A stretch of 64,000 nt of DNA from Bacillus nakamurai (lineage in GTDB: Bacteria > Bacillota > Bacilli > Bacillales > Bacillaceae). The notes beneath the pieces are model-generated. The model was not told where the DNA came from. It worked only from the letters and a program-made list of their open reading frames with translations, and did no database searches. Shown here piece by piece: positions 7,471 through 17,437 of this stretch; within the stretch, counting starts at the first letter, position 1, and the number at the start of each line of letters is the position of its first letter. The stretch lies in the NCBI RefSeq assembly GCF_001584325.1, contig NZ_LSAZ01000002.1:124001-188000 (forward strand). Reading direction: 5' to 3'. A program made the translations under genes and the position numbers.

Positions 7471-8662
7471 ATGATGAAGCGGGGTAACTTACAGCTGCGG
7501 CGGCGAGCACTTTGGCAGCCGTAAGCATTGCTTTTTCATTGAAATCAAATTTCGGGTGGTGGTGGGGATAAATGTGTTCCGCATTCTCAGGCGCGGCGCC
7601 CGTAAAAAAGAATGTGCCTTTTACGTTTTGCAGATAATAGGCAAAATCTTCACCGGCCATTTGCGGCTCTCCTTCGGCTACGTTTGTCACGCCTTCTGTT
7701 TCACCGGCGACGGCTGCTGCGTGAGCGGTTTCCTCGGGGTGATTGACCACCGCCGGATAGCCGCGGTTAAAACGATATTCATAAGAAGCGGAATGCATGG
7801 CGCAGATTCCTTTTACGACAGCCTCTATTTCTGTTTCAAGCAGATCGCGGACATCTTCATCAAACGAGCGGACGGTGCCGGTTATCTCTGCCTGGTCAGC
7901 AATTGCATTGAATGGATTTTCAGCGACGAAAGATCCTGCTGAAATGACGGCCGCCTGCACCGGATTCACCCGCCGGCTGACAATATGCTGAAGGGCAGTG
8001 ACAATTTGCGATCCGATTAAAATGGCGTCCTTCGTATCATGAGGGATCGCGCCATGGCCGCCTTTTCCGAGCACTTTAATGGTGAATCTGTCAGCTGCGG
8101 CCATCACTGCGCCTGAGCGGCATAAAATCGTTCCGCCAGGTTCGGTCGCCCATAAATGGGTGCCGAAAATGGCATCGACATTCTCCAGGCAGCCGTCTTC
8201 AATCATCGGTTTCGCCCCGCCCGGAGAAAATTCCTCGGCATGCTGGTGGATCATCACGAATGTTCCTTTCAGCTTATCCCGATTGTGATAAAGGACTTTT
8301 CCGACTGCAAGCAGGGCTGCCGTATGGCCGTCGTGGCCGCAGGCATGCATGACGCCGGGCACTTGTGACGCATAGGACACGTCTTTTTCATCCTGTATGG
8401 GCAAAGCATCAAAATCCGCACGCAGCGCCACAGCCGGTCCGGGTTCGATGCCCTCGATATAGGCGACAACACCGTTTCCTCCCACATTCGTCCGGATAGG
8501 GACGCCGAGCTTTTCGTAAAACGAGGCGATAAACGCCGGCGTTTTTTTCTCTTTAAAGGAAAGTTCGGGATTCATGTGAAGGTGCCGCCTCATCTCAACC
8601 ATTTCTTCATACAACCCGTCAAGCTGTTCATGTAAGCTTTTTTGAAGTGTCGTTAACGTCAA
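7469..8662 (-). CDS. yhaA: M20 amidohydrolase YhaA
   Basis: 397-residue M20D-family metallo-amidohydrolase (N-acyl amino acid/amino-acid conjugate hydrolase type). Metal ligands are visible in MHACGHDGHTA (Cys108, His110) and in HQHAEE (residues 140-144), with the catalytic-domain block ALRADFDALPIQ at 79-90. The lid/dimerisation domain lies around 185-295. The start is TTG at 8662, with GAGGGGG 11 bases upstream; no better internal start precedes the conserved N-terminus. Substrate unknown. Confidence 0.9.
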   Translation of the reverse strand: MTLTTLQKSLHEQLDGLYEEMVEMRRHLHMNPELSFKEKKTPAFIASFYEKLGVPIRTNVGGNGVVAYIEGIEPGPAVALRADFDALPIQDEKDVSYASQVPGVMHACGHDGHTAALLAVGKVLYHNRDKLKGTFVMIHQHAEEFSPGGAKPMIEDGCLENVDAIFGTHLWATEPGGTILCRSGAVMAAADRFTIKVLGKGGHGAIPHDTKDAILIGSQIVTALQHIVSRRVNPVQAAVISAGSFVAENPFNAIADQAEITGTVRSFDEDVRDLLETEIEAVVKGICAMHSASYEYRFNRGYPAVVNHPEETAHAAAVAGETEGVTNVAEGEPQMAGEDFAYYLQNVKGTFFFTGAAPENAEHIYPHHHPKFDFNEKAMLTAAKVLAAAAVSYPASS

Positions 8663-8731
8663 AAGCGATAGCCCCCTCGTCTGCTTTTCTCATGATTGTA
8701 TAGAAAAAGTCGGAAAATTTCAATCTTTTCG

Positions 8732-10117
8732 CTACGGCAAAATGATGATGGCGGCGATTGTGGTGACAATCAGGCCGATTGTGACGGGGAGAAAATTTTT
8801 CCTCGCCAGTTCAAAAGGATCAACTTTACAAATCGCCGCAGCGGGGATAAGGGCCCACGGGACCAATGTTCCGCCACCGACCCAAATTGCCGACAGCTGG
8901 CCCAGCGCCGTTAAAACCGCGGGATTGGTATGAAGCGCCGCCGCAAAAAGCTTTGCCATCGAGCCGGCAAGGGAAATGCCGGAAAAACCTGAACCGTCAA
9001 GCCCTGTTATGGCCCCGACTGCTGTGAGGGCAATCCCGGCAAATTCCCCGGACATCGGGAAGGAGTGGGATAATGCCAAGCCGAGATCGTTTACGATTCC
9101 CGCCGACGCCTGCGGAAGAGGGGTGTGCAGAATGCTTTCAAAGCCTGAATCACCGAGGTAAAAGAAGGCCGCAATCGGAATCACGGGACCGAATACCTTA
9201 AAGCCGAATTGAAAACCGCCGATAAAATACCCAGTGATCTTTTCCAAATGTCTTTGTCTATAAACAATGAAATGGACGATAAGGAGGATGCCGATCGCCG
9301 TTCCGCCGACTAATGCGGTGGCGTCATTTCCTTGAAGGCGATACACAAGCATACAGACAATATCAGCAAGAAAAACAAGGGGAATCAAGAGCGCTAAAAA
9401 AATCCTGAGCTTTTTCGGCAAATAAAGGCTTGTATCCTGAGAGTCAGAAGTGCTGAATGACAGGGAGGGCTGTGCTTTTTTTCGGTCGCGCATGATGATA
9501 ACAAAAGCGGTGATCGTCGTTGTCAGCCCCATGATTAAGACGAGCGGAATGCTTGCCTGCATGACATCGCCGACAGGAATTCCGGCGGCATCAGCCGTTA
9601 ATTTCGGCGCTGCCTGAATGACGTAATCGCCTGATAAAGCAAATCCGTGGCCGAACAGATTCATCGCCATCGCAGCGGCGATCGGCGAAAGGCCCGCGCG
9701 GATCGCTGCGGGAAGCAAAACAGCGCCGATTAAAGCGACTCCCGGAGACGGCCAGAAAAAAAGGGAGATGACAAACATCAGGCAGCCGATCACCCAATAT
9801 GCGACAGCCGGCCCCTTCATCAGCCGCGCAAATGGAGAAATCATCGCTTCATTAATACCCGTTTTGGTTAAAAGGCCGCTCATCGACACGATAAAACAAA
9901 TGATAAAAATGGTCGGCAGCAATTCCCCGGCAGCATACGTAAAGCTGTGAAATAAACTGCTGACCGAAGCGGAGAAAGAATGCGTCGTCCATAACGCAAT
10001 CACAAAAATACCGGCCAGTGAGATGAAGGTTGTATCTTTTCTAAGCAGCATAAATACAATAATCGCTGCGATAAATGCCACATAAAGCAGATGAACCGAG
10101 AAGGCGCCGATCTCCAA
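8732..10117 (-). CDS. yhfA: Ion-transporter-superfamily membrane protein YhfA
   Basis: 461-residue transporter with about 12 hydrophobic helices and family blocks such as FLALLIPLVFLADIVCMLVY and a C-terminal SAIWVGGGTLVPWALIPAA. It resembles citrate/H+ and arsenite-type (IT superfamily) carriers; substrate unknown. TTG at 10117 is preferred over GTG at 10126 because GGGGTGG then sits five bases upstream and the protein begins directly with MEIGAFSVHLLY. It lies 70 bases beyond yhaA on the same strand (yhaA is downstream), so the two may be co-transcribed. Confidence 0.82.
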   Translation of the reverse strand: MEIGAFSVHLLYVAFIAAIIVFMLLRKDTTFISLAGIFVIALWTTHSFSASVSSLFHSFTYAAGELLPTIFIICFIVSMSGLLTKTGINEAMISPFARLMKGPAVAYWVIGCLMFVISLFFWPSPGVALIGAVLLPAAIRAGLSPIAAAMAMNLFGHGFALSGDYVIQAAPKLTADAAGIPVGDVMQASIPLVLIMGLTTTITAFVIIMRDRKKAQPSLSFSTSDSQDTSLYLPKKLRIFLALLIPLVFLADIVCMLVYRLQGNDATALVGGTAIGILLIVHFIVYRQRHLEKITGYFIGGFQFGFKVFGPVIPIAAFFYLGDSGFESILHTPLPQASAGIVNDLGLALSHSFPMSGEFAGIALTAVGAITGLDGSGFSGISLAGSMAKLFAAALHTNPAVLTALGQLSAIWVGGGTLVPWALIPAAAICKVDPFELARKNFLPVTIGLIVTTIAAIIILP

Positions 10118-10204
10118 TTGAACCACCCCGTTTACAAATTGATTGCTACAGGTTATTCATAGGCGGGCGGATGGTGCAAAGGAGTATGTTGAAAACAGGA
10201 CATA

Positions 10205-10229
10205 AAAAAAGCCGGAGTGTCCCCCGGCG
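10205..10229 (-). terminator. Terminator after hmoB
   Basis: On the minus strand GCCGG / CCGGC hairpin (GCCGGGGGACACTCCGGC) followed by seven T residues, just beyond the hmoB stop. Confidence 0.85.
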
Positions 10230-10231
10230 GT

Positions 10232-10759
<528 letters not shown>

Positions 10760-10855
10760 TCAAAAGAGTGGTATAAGTTTCTATTGGCGACTCATTCTGA
10801 CATAATTCCAAACAATATTTCCCATACTACAGGTTAAAGAAAGGCGAGGTGACTC

Positions 10856-12997
10856 ATGCTGAAAAAGAAAAAGAAACTCTTTATTCCATTAGTAATTGCA
10901 GCTGCAACCGCTTTTCTCGCGTTAATCGGATATATTATCATTATTTTTCTCGGCCATTATGTCATCGACGAAAAGAAACTGATTCTTCATGCTTCATCAA
11001 AAATCGTGGATCAAAACGGCGATGAGATTGCAAGCCTTTATACGGAGAACCGTGAGCCGGTCTCCATTCGGGAAGTTCCGAAGGATGTAAGAGAAGCGTT
11101 TATCGCTGTTGAGGATAAACGATTTTATGAGCATCACGGCATTGATGTAAAGTCTGTCGGACGAGCGGTTTTCCGCGATATTCTAGCAGGCGGCAAGGTG
11201 GAAGGCGGGAGCACGATCACCCAGCAGCTGGCGAAAAATATCTTTCTGACAAATGATAAAACCTTTTTGCGAAAGACGAAAGAAGTCATTATCGCGATTA
11301 ATCTTGAGCGTGATTACAGCAAGGACAAGCTGCTTGAAATGTATCTCAACCAGCTCTATTTCGGACACGGCGTCTACGGCATCCAATCGGCGTCCCATTA
11401 TTATTTCAATAAAGAGGTAAAAGATTTAACCGTTGCAGAAGGAGCGGTGCTGGCGGCTATTCCGAAGGGCCCTTCCCTGTATTCGCCGATTCAGCATCCT
11501 GACAAAAATAAAGAAAGGCGAGACACGATTCTCGCGATGATGAACGATCAAGGCTATATCAGCGCAAAAGAGGCCGTCAGAGCCGAGGGGCAGACATTGG
11601 GTCTGCATGTCAAAAAAACATCTGAAACGCCTTGGTTTGACAGCTATATCGACCTCGTCATCAAGGAAGCGGAAGAGCGATATTCGATGTCAGGCGAACA
11701 GCTGCTGCAAGGCGGTTATACGATTCAAACATCGCTTGATTCCAAGCTGCAAAAAACGGCATATACGCTCATGAAGGAAAACGGCTATTTTCCGGGGACG
11801 GATCAATCGGCAGAAGGAAGCGCCGTTTTTATCGATAATAAGACGGGAGGCGTCAGGGCGGCGATCGGCGGACGGGACTATGTGTCGAAGGGATACAACC
11901 GTGCGACGGCGCCGCGCCAGCCGGGTTCAACGTTTAAGCCGCTTGCGGTGTACGGACCGGCTATGCAGGAAAACAAATTTAAACCGTATTCTCTCCTGCA
12001 AGATAAACTGCAATCATATGACGGATACGAGCCGAAAAATTATGACGGGCAATATGCGGGTGAGGTAACGATGCAAGATGCGATTACATACAGCAAAAAT
12101 GCGCCCGCCGTCTGGACATTGAAGGAAATCGGCGTGGAAACGGGGAAGTCGTATTTGGAGAAAAACGGGATGAACGTTCCTGACAACGGACTGGCAATCG
12201 CACTCGGCGGTTTGTCAAAGGGAGTCACTCCGCTTCAGCTTGCAGGAGGTTATCATACATTTGTGGCAAACGGGATCTATACGGCGCCATTTTTTATTGT
12301 GAAAATAACAGATGAAGACGGAGAAACCGCAGCCGAACATAAAAGCGGCAAGACACATGTATTCAGCAGCCAGACGGCTTGGAATATGACGAGGATGCTT
12401 CAGCAGGTCGTAAAAAAAGGCACCGCTTCACAAGGGAGCTTTCAAGGTGACCTGGCGGGAAAAACCGGCACGACCTCATACACAGGCATCTCAGGAGCCA
12501 CGAAGGACGCTTGGTTTGCGGGATACAGCCCGAGCCTGACTGGAGCTATTTGGATGGGGTATGACAAAACGGATAAGACCCATTACCTAAAAGGCGGGAG
12601 CCAGTATCCGGTCAGACTGTTTAAGGATATCGTCACGAGAGCTGGCGAAAGCGGCGGGGCATTTAAAAAGCCGGATAATGTAAAAGAGCTGGGAAGCCCG
12701 ATTGAGCTGAAACCTGTGACATCACTGTCAGCCCGCTATACATTTAAGGCAATGGGACTGTTTACGGTGGCATTAAAATGGGATGCCCAAGAGGATGAGC
12801 GGGTTGTTTACCGAATATATGTGAAGAAAGATGGAAAAGACAAGCTTCAGGATTCCGTAAAAGGCAAAGGCAGCTTTGATATTCCGTATGCGAATCTGTT
12901 TTCGGGAGCTTCATACAAAGTGGTTCCTTATAATACACAGACGAAACAAGAAGGAGAGGGAACCGAATACGTTCAGCCGAAGCTCTTTTCTTCATAA
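10856..12997 (+). CDS. pbpF: Class A penicillin-binding protein 2C (PbpF)
   Basis: 713-residue bifunctional peptidoglycan synthase. Cytoplasmic basic tail, one membrane anchor at about 9-33, then a GT51 glycosyltransferase domain with EDKRFYEHHG (catalytic Glu86) and GGSTITQQLAKN (117-128). The transpeptidase domain carries the SxxK motif STFK (358-361), SKN (413-415) and KTGT (536-539). A fibronectin-like extension follows (about 630-710). All catalytic residues are present. In B. subtilis it is active vegetatively and in the forespore. The ribosome binding site is AGGCGAGGTG. Confidence 0.95.
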   Translation: MLKKKKKLFIPLVIAAATAFLALIGYIIIIFLGHYVIDEKKLILHASSKIVDQNGDEIASLYTENREPVSIREVPKDVREAFIAVEDKRFYEHHGIDVKSVGRAVFRDILAGGKVEGGSTITQQLAKNIFLTNDKTFLRKTKEVIIAINLERDYSKDKLLEMYLNQLYFGHGVYGIQSASHYYFNKEVKDLTVAEGAVLAAIPKGPSLYSPIQHPDKNKERRDTILAMMNDQGYISAKEAVRAEGQTLGLHVKKTSETPWFDSYIDLVIKEAEERYSMSGEQLLQGGYTIQTSLDSKLQKTAYTLMKENGYFPGTDQSAEGSAVFIDNKTGGVRAAIGGRDYVSKGYNRATAPRQPGSTFKPLAVYGPAMQENKFKPYSLLQDKLQSYDGYEPKNYDGQYAGEVTMQDAITYSKNAPAVWTLKEIGVETGKSYLEKNGMNVPDNGLAIALGGLSKGVTPLQLAGGYHTFVANGIYTAPFFIVKITDEDGETAAEHKSGKTHVFSSQTAWNMTRMLQQVVKKGTASQGSFQGDLAGKTGTTSYTGISGATKDAWFAGYSPSLTGAIWMGYDKTDKTHYLKGGSQYPVRLFKDIVTRAGESGGAFKKPDNVKELGSPIELKPVTSLSARYTFKAMGLFTVALKWDAQEDERVVYRIYVKKDGKDKLQDSVKGKGSFDIPYANLFSGASYKVVPYNTQTKQEGEGTEYVQPKLFSS

Positions 12998-13035
12998 AGC
13001 GAATTCGGCGATTTTTTGAACATTAAGCCTCAATT

Positions 13036-13064
13036 CTATACCATTTTAAAAAAACAAGGTATAG
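13036..13064 (+). repeat. Inverted repeat upstream of hemE
   Basis: CTATACC (13036-13042) and GGTATAG (13058-13064) form perfect 7-base arms separated by 15 AT-rich bases, overlapping a -10-like TATAGT. The position just upstream of the hem operon suggests an operator or promoter-associated hairpin. No matching regulator is recognised. Confidence 0.5.
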
Positions 13065-13119
13065 TGTAATGGGCGAAGAACACGAACGTATGGTTGCAGG
13101 AGGAAAGGTGGAAATTCAG

Positions 13120-14181
13120 ATGAGTAAACGAGAAGCGTTTAATGATACGTTTTTAAAAGCGGCACGGGGAGAAAAAGCGGGTCACGTCCCGGTTTGGTAT
13201 ATGAGGCAGGCGGGGCGCTCGCAGCCGGAATACCGCAAGCTGAAGGAAAAATACGGCTTAGTCGAAATCACGCATCAGCCCGAGCTGTGCGCTTATGTGA
13301 CAAGGCTGCCGGTCGAGCAGTACGGAGTGGACGCTGCCATTTTATATAAAGATATTATGACGCCGCTCCCTTATATCGGAGTGGACGTTGAAATTAAAAA
13401 CGGAATCGGCCCGGTGATCGATCAACCGGTGCGTTCCATGGCGGATATTGAAAAGCTCGGCGAACTGAATCCTGAGCAGGATGTTCCTTACGTGCTTGAA
13501 ACGATTCGGTTACTCGTAAACGAACAGCTGAACGTTCCGCTCATCGGTTTTTCGGGAGCGCCTTTTACGCTGGCCAGTTATATGATTGAAGGCGGCCCTT
13601 CAAAAAATTACAATAAAACGAAAGCGTTTATGCACAGTATGCCCCACGCGTGGCAGCTGCTGATGGATAAGCTCGCAGACATGATTATCGTGTACGCCAA
13701 AGCGCAAATCAAAGCGGGCGCCAAAGCCATTCAGATTTTCGATTCATGGGTCGGCGCGCTGAACCGCGAGGATTACCGTCTGTATATTAAACCGGTGATG
13801 GACAGAATTTTCCGGGAGCTTGCCGCAGAAAATGTGCCGCTGACCATGTTCGGCGTAGGCGCCAGCCATCTCGCGCAGGATTGGCATGACCTTCCTCTTG
13901 ACGTCGTCGGTCTTGATTGGAGACTCAGCATAGAAGAAGCCAGAAAACAAGGCATTACAAAAACCGTTCAGGGCAATCTTGATCCGTCGCTCCTTCTCGC
14001 GCCGTGGGAAGTCATCGAAGAAAAAGCGAAAGCGATTCTTGATCAAGGCATGAAAACGGACCGCTTTATTTTTAATTTAGGGCACGGCGTATTCCCTGAT
14101 GTAAAACCGGAAACGCTGCAAAAGCTGACGGCGTTTGTACATGAATACTCCTCAGCCAAAAAAACGGAACAATCTTCCTGA
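13120..14181 (+). CDS. hemE: Uroporphyrinogen decarboxylase HemE
   Basis: 353-residue enzyme decarboxylating uroporphyrinogen III to coproporphyrinogen III. The signature [15 protein letters not shown] lies near residues 24-38, the substrate aspartate block YKDIMTPLP near 75, and [17 protein letters not shown] and [11 protein letters not shown] are conserved. ATG at 13120 gives the family length and has AGGAAAGGTGG upstream; the open frame from 13069 is longer but unsupported. First gene of hemEHY, 69 bases before hemH. Confidence 0.96.
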   Translation: MSKREAFNDTFLKAARGEKAGHVPVWYMRQAGRSQPEYRKLKEKYGLVEITHQPELCAYVTRLPVEQYGVDAAILYKDIMTPLPYIGVDVEIKNGIGPVIDQPVRSMADIEKLGELNPEQDVPYVLETIRLLVNEQLNVPLIGFSGAPFTLASYMIEGGPSKNYNKTKAFMHSMPHAWQLLMDKLADMIIVYAKAQIKAGAKAIQIFDSWVGALNREDYRLYIKPVMDRIFRELAAENVPLTMFGVGASHLAQDWHDLPLDVVGLDWRLSIEEARKQGITKTVQGNLDPSLLLAPWEVIEEKAKAILDQGMKTDRFIFNLGHGVFPDVKPETLQKLTAFVHEYSSAKKTEQSS

Positions 14182-14250
14182 GCAAATCGTTGGTTATAAG
14201 AAGGTTTTACTGTCAAAATCATGATAGACCATCAAAAGAGGTGTTACAAA

Positions 14251-15186
14251 ATGAGCAGCAAAAAGAAAATGGGGCTTCTTGTCATGGCTTACGGAACGCC
14301 TTACAAAGAAGAGGACATAGAACGGTATTATACACATATCAGACGCGGGAGAAAGCCGGAACCGCACATGCTTCAAGATTTAAAGGACAGATATGAAGCG
14401 ATCGGAGGCATTTCTCCGCTTGCGAAAATTACCCAGGAGCAGGCGGAAAAGCTCGAACAGCATTTAAATGAAATTCAGGATGACGTGACATTCAAGGTGT
14501 ATATCGGCCTGAAGCATATTGAACCGTTTATCGAGGATGCGGTAGCGGACATGCATAAGGACGGCATTACAGAAGCCGTCAGCCTTGTGCTTGCTCCTCA
14601 CTTTTCGACATTCAGCGTCCAGTCCTATAACAAGCGCGCGAAAGAAGAAGCTGACAGGCTCGGCGGCTTGTCAATCAAGTCTGTTGAAAGCTGGTACGAT
14701 GAGCCGAAATTCGTGGGCTATTGGGTCAGCCAAGTGAAGAAAACGTATGAAGCAATGCCGAAAGCAGAACGCGATGAGGCTATGCTTATCGTCTCAGCGC
14801 ACAGCCTCCCTGAAAAAATCAAGGAATACGGCGATCCGTACCCGGACCAGCTGCAGGAGTCAGCAAAACTGATTGCAGAAGGCGCCGGAATTACCGACTA
14901 CGCCGTAGGCTGGCAAAGTGAAGGGAACACTCCTGATCCTTGGCTCGGACCTGATGTGCAGGATTTGACGCGCGAATTGTATCAGCAGCATGCTTATAAA
15001 GCGTTTGTATATGTGCCTGTTGGTTTTGTTGCCGATCATTTAGAAGTGCTTTACGATAATGATTATGAATGCAGAGCCGTTACTGATGAAGTCGGCGCAA
15101 GCTACTATCGTCCGGCTATGCCGAATGCACAGCCTGAATTTATCGACGCGCTTGCAACGGTCGTTCTGAAGAAGCTGGACAATTAG
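14251..15186 (+). CDS. hemH: Coproporphyrin/protoporphyrin ferrochelatase HemH (CpfC)
   Basis: 311-residue monomeric ferrochelatase inserting Fe2+; in Firmicutes the substrate is coproporphyrin III. The catalytic His in VSAHSLPEK is residue 184 and the paired Glu in [13 protein letters not shown] is residue 265, one position beyond the B. subtilis numbering (183/264). The start at 14251 has AGAGGTG upstream; the frame open from 14221 lacks support. Soluble, full length, second gene of hemEHY. Confidence 0.96.
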   Translation: MSSKKKMGLLVMAYGTPYKEEDIERYYTHIRRGRKPEPHMLQDLKDRYEAIGGISPLAKITQEQAEKLEQHLNEIQDDVTFKVYIGLKHIEPFIEDAVADMHKDGITEAVSLVLAPHFSTFSVQSYNKRAKEEADRLGGLSIKSVESWYDEPKFVGYWVSQVKKTYEAMPKAERDEAMLIVSAHSLPEKIKEYGDPYPDQLQESAKLIAEGAGITDYAVGWQSEGNTPDPWLGPDVQDLTRELYQQHAYKAFVYVPVGFVADHLEVLYDNDYECRAVTDEVGASYYRPAMPNAQPEFIDALATVVLKKLDN

Positions 15187-15213
15187 AATTAAACGGTAAA
15201 GAAGGCGATAAAA

Positions 15214-16647
15214 ATGAGTGGCGATAAAAAACATCTGGTCATCATCGGCGGCGGCATAACGGGATTAGCCGCCGCCTTCTACATGGAAAAAGAAATCACG
15301 GAAAACAACCTGCCGCTTGAAGTGACGCTTATCGAAGCAAGCCCGAGAGTCGGCGGCAAAATTCAGACGGCTCATAAAGACGGCTACATTATTGAACGTG
15401 GCCCGGACTCTTTTTTAGAAAGAAAAAAAAGCGCTCCGCAGCTCGTAAAGGACTTAGGCATTGATCATCTGCTCGTCAACAATGCGACCGGCCAGTCTTA
15501 TGTGCTTGTCAATGAGACGCTTCACCCGATGCCAAAGGGCTCGGTGATGGGCATTCCGACAAAAATTGCTCCATTCATCTCCACCGGTTTATTTTCTGTT
15601 CCCGGAAAAGCGCGGGCGGCGCTGGATTTTGTTCTGCCCGCAAGCAAGCCGAAGGAAGATCAGTCTTTAGGTGAATTCTTCCGCCGGCGCGTCGGAGACG
15701 AAGTCGTTGAGAATTTAATAGAGCCGCTCCTGTCTGGAATTTACGCCGGCGATATTGACAAGCTGAGCCTCATGTCAACGTTTCCGCAATTTTATCAAAC
15801 AGAGCAAAAGCACCGAAGTCTGATTCTCGGCATGAAAAAAACGAGGCCGCAAGCGTCAGGGCAGCAGCTGACAGCCAAAAAGCAAGGGCAGTTTCTAACG
15901 TTAACGACAGGTCTCCAAACTCTTGTCGAGGAGCTGGAAAAGCAGCTTAAGCTGACAAAGGTGATCAAAGGCACAAAGGTAACGCATATCGGCCGTGAGG
16001 AAAAAGGCTATTCGATTAAGCTTGATAGCGGCGATGTGCTAAAGGCAGAGGGGTGCATTGTAACAGCTCCGCATAAAGCCGCCGCCAGAATGCTTTCCGA
16101 TCTTCCCGCCGTTTCATGCCTCAAAGGCATGCATTCTACGTCAGTGGCCAATGTCGCCTTAGGTTTTCCGGCAGAATCCGTCAAGATGGAGCATGAAGGA
16201 ACGGGCTTCGTCATCTCCAGAAACAGTGACTTCTCCATTACGGCCTGCACCTGGACGAACAAAAAATGGCCGCACGCCGCGCCGGAGGGCAAAACCCTTC
16301 TCAGAGCGTACGTCGGCAAGGCCGGGGATGAGTCAATCGTAGACCTTTCAGATAACGAGATCATTAAAATCGTAATGGAAGATTTAAAAAAAGTCATGAA
16401 CATCACAGGCGAGCCGGAAATGACATGTGTGACCCGCTGGAACGAAAGCATGCCGCAATACCATGTCGGCCACAAGGAGCGCATTAAAGAGTTCAGAGAT
16501 GCGCTGAAAGCTTCCTATCCGGGCGTATACGCTACGGGCGCTTCTTTTGAAGGCGTAGGGATTCCCGACTGTATCGACCAGGGAAAAGCGGCCGTGTACG
16601 ATTCACTGGCCTATTTATTTGAAACCTATCAGCCTCCGTTATCTTAA
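15214..16647 (+). CDS. hemY: Coproporphyrinogen III oxidase HemY (CgoX)
   Basis: 477-residue FAD-dependent oxidase that oxidises coproporphyrinogen III (and protoporphyrinogen IX), the step before HemH in the coproporphyrin-dependent haem pathway. The dinucleotide-binding VIIGGGITGLAAAFYMEKE is at about 10-28 and the FAD motif ERGPDSFLERKKS near 67. The C-terminal GVGIPDCIDQGKAAV closes the FAD site. It follows hemH by 27 bases and ends at a strong terminator, completing the operon. Confidence 0.95.
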   Translation: MSGDKKHLVIIGGGITGLAAAFYMEKEITENNLPLEVTLIEASPRVGGKIQTAHKDGYIIERGPDSFLERKKSAPQLVKDLGIDHLLVNNATGQSYVLVNETLHPMPKGSVMGIPTKIAPFISTGLFSVPGKARAALDFVLPASKPKEDQSLGEFFRRRVGDEVVENLIEPLLSGIYAGDIDKLSLMSTFPQFYQTEQKHRSLILGMKKTRPQASGQQLTAKKQGQFLTLTTGLQTLVEELEKQLKLTKVIKGTKVTHIGREEKGYSIKLDSGDVLKAEGCIVTAPHKAAARMLSDLPAVSCLKGMHSTSVANVALGFPAESVKMEHEGTGFVISRNSDFSITACTWTNKKWPHAAPEGKTLLRAYVGKAGDESIVDLSDNEIIKIVMEDLKKVMNITGEPEMTCVTRWNESMPQYHVGHKERIKEFRDALKASYPGVYATGASFEGVGIPDCIDQGKAAVYDSLAYLFETYQPPLS

Positions 16648-16660
16648 ACGGAGGTTTTTT
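16633..16660 (+). terminator. hemEHY operon terminator
   Basis: Stem CCTCCGTT / AACGGAGG with a 6-base loop, then six T residues. It overlaps the hemY stop codon. Confidence 0.92.
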
Positions 16661-16792
16661 GTATGTTCCCATCTTTTGCAGGGAACACCTATACTGAGAA
16701 AAAACATTTGAATCTTTTTTATGACTGTGATAAGTTATCTTATGTACAAAATGACTAAAACGTTCAAACGGTCAATTTAATGAGGTGGAAAC

Positions 16793-17365
16793 ATGTCCGT
16801 CGATCGGAAAAAGCTCATTCTGGAAGCGGCAACGAAGTCTTTTACACAATTCGGCTATAAGGCAACGACAATGGATTTGGTGGCAAAGCTTGCAAATGTG
16901 GGGAAGGGAACCATCTACACGTTTTTCAAAAACAAAGAAGAACTGTTCGATGATATTTTCACCACTATTTTAAGAGAAATGAAGGAGCACGCTGACGAAG
17001 CGATGAAACCGGACCTTTCATTTCACGAAAACGTCCACCGGGCGCTGACGGCCATATTGGAATTCAGAAAAACACATCAGCTGACCATTAAAATTTTTCA
17101 AGAAAACGCTGAGATTGGTACAATAGCCGTTCAGGAAGTAATCGCGAAAATGGAGCACGCCATCCTGGCATACATTAAAGATAAGATAGAAAAAGCCGTC
17201 GAGAATGGGAGCATTAAACCGTGTGACCCCGAGCTAACTGCTTTTGTGCTGCTTAAACTCTACATTGCGCTTATTTTTGATTGGGAAAAAAACCATCCGC
17301 CCCTTGAAAAAGAGACGATTGCCGAATTGCTGGAAATGTATGTTGTTCAAGGATTATCTAAATAG
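16793..17365 (+). CDS. yhgD: TetR-family regulator YhgD
   Basis: 190 residues. The N-terminal helix-turn-helix is at about 10-55 (ATKSFTQFGYKATTMDLVAKLANVGKGTIYTFFKNKEELFDDI split over two helices and the TetR tyrosine/phenylalanine motif). The C-terminal ligand domain is all-helical. It lies 72 bases upstream of yhgE on the same strand and probably regulates it. Ligand unknown. Confidence 0.9.
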   Translation: MSVDRKKLILEAATKSFTQFGYKATTMDLVAKLANVGKGTIYTFFKNKEELFDDIFTTILREMKEHADEAMKPDLSFHENVHRALTAILEFRKTHQLTIKIFQENAEIGTIAVQEVIAKMEHAILAYIKDKIEKAVENGSIKPCDPELTAFVLLKLYIALIFDWEKNHPPLEKETIAELLEMYVVQGLSK

Positions 17366-17437
17366 ATGATCCTTCACTTTTTTAAGTGCCGTGACCGTTT
17401 TGTTAAATGAGTCAGTTTGCGGAAGGAGGCAGCAGGG

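Noticed and set aside
16740-16790. TetR operator upstream of yhgD (TGACTAAAACG...CGGTCA)
   Set aside because: The outer TGAC/GTCA ends match, but the inner bases are not symmetrical, so a true palindrome is not supported.
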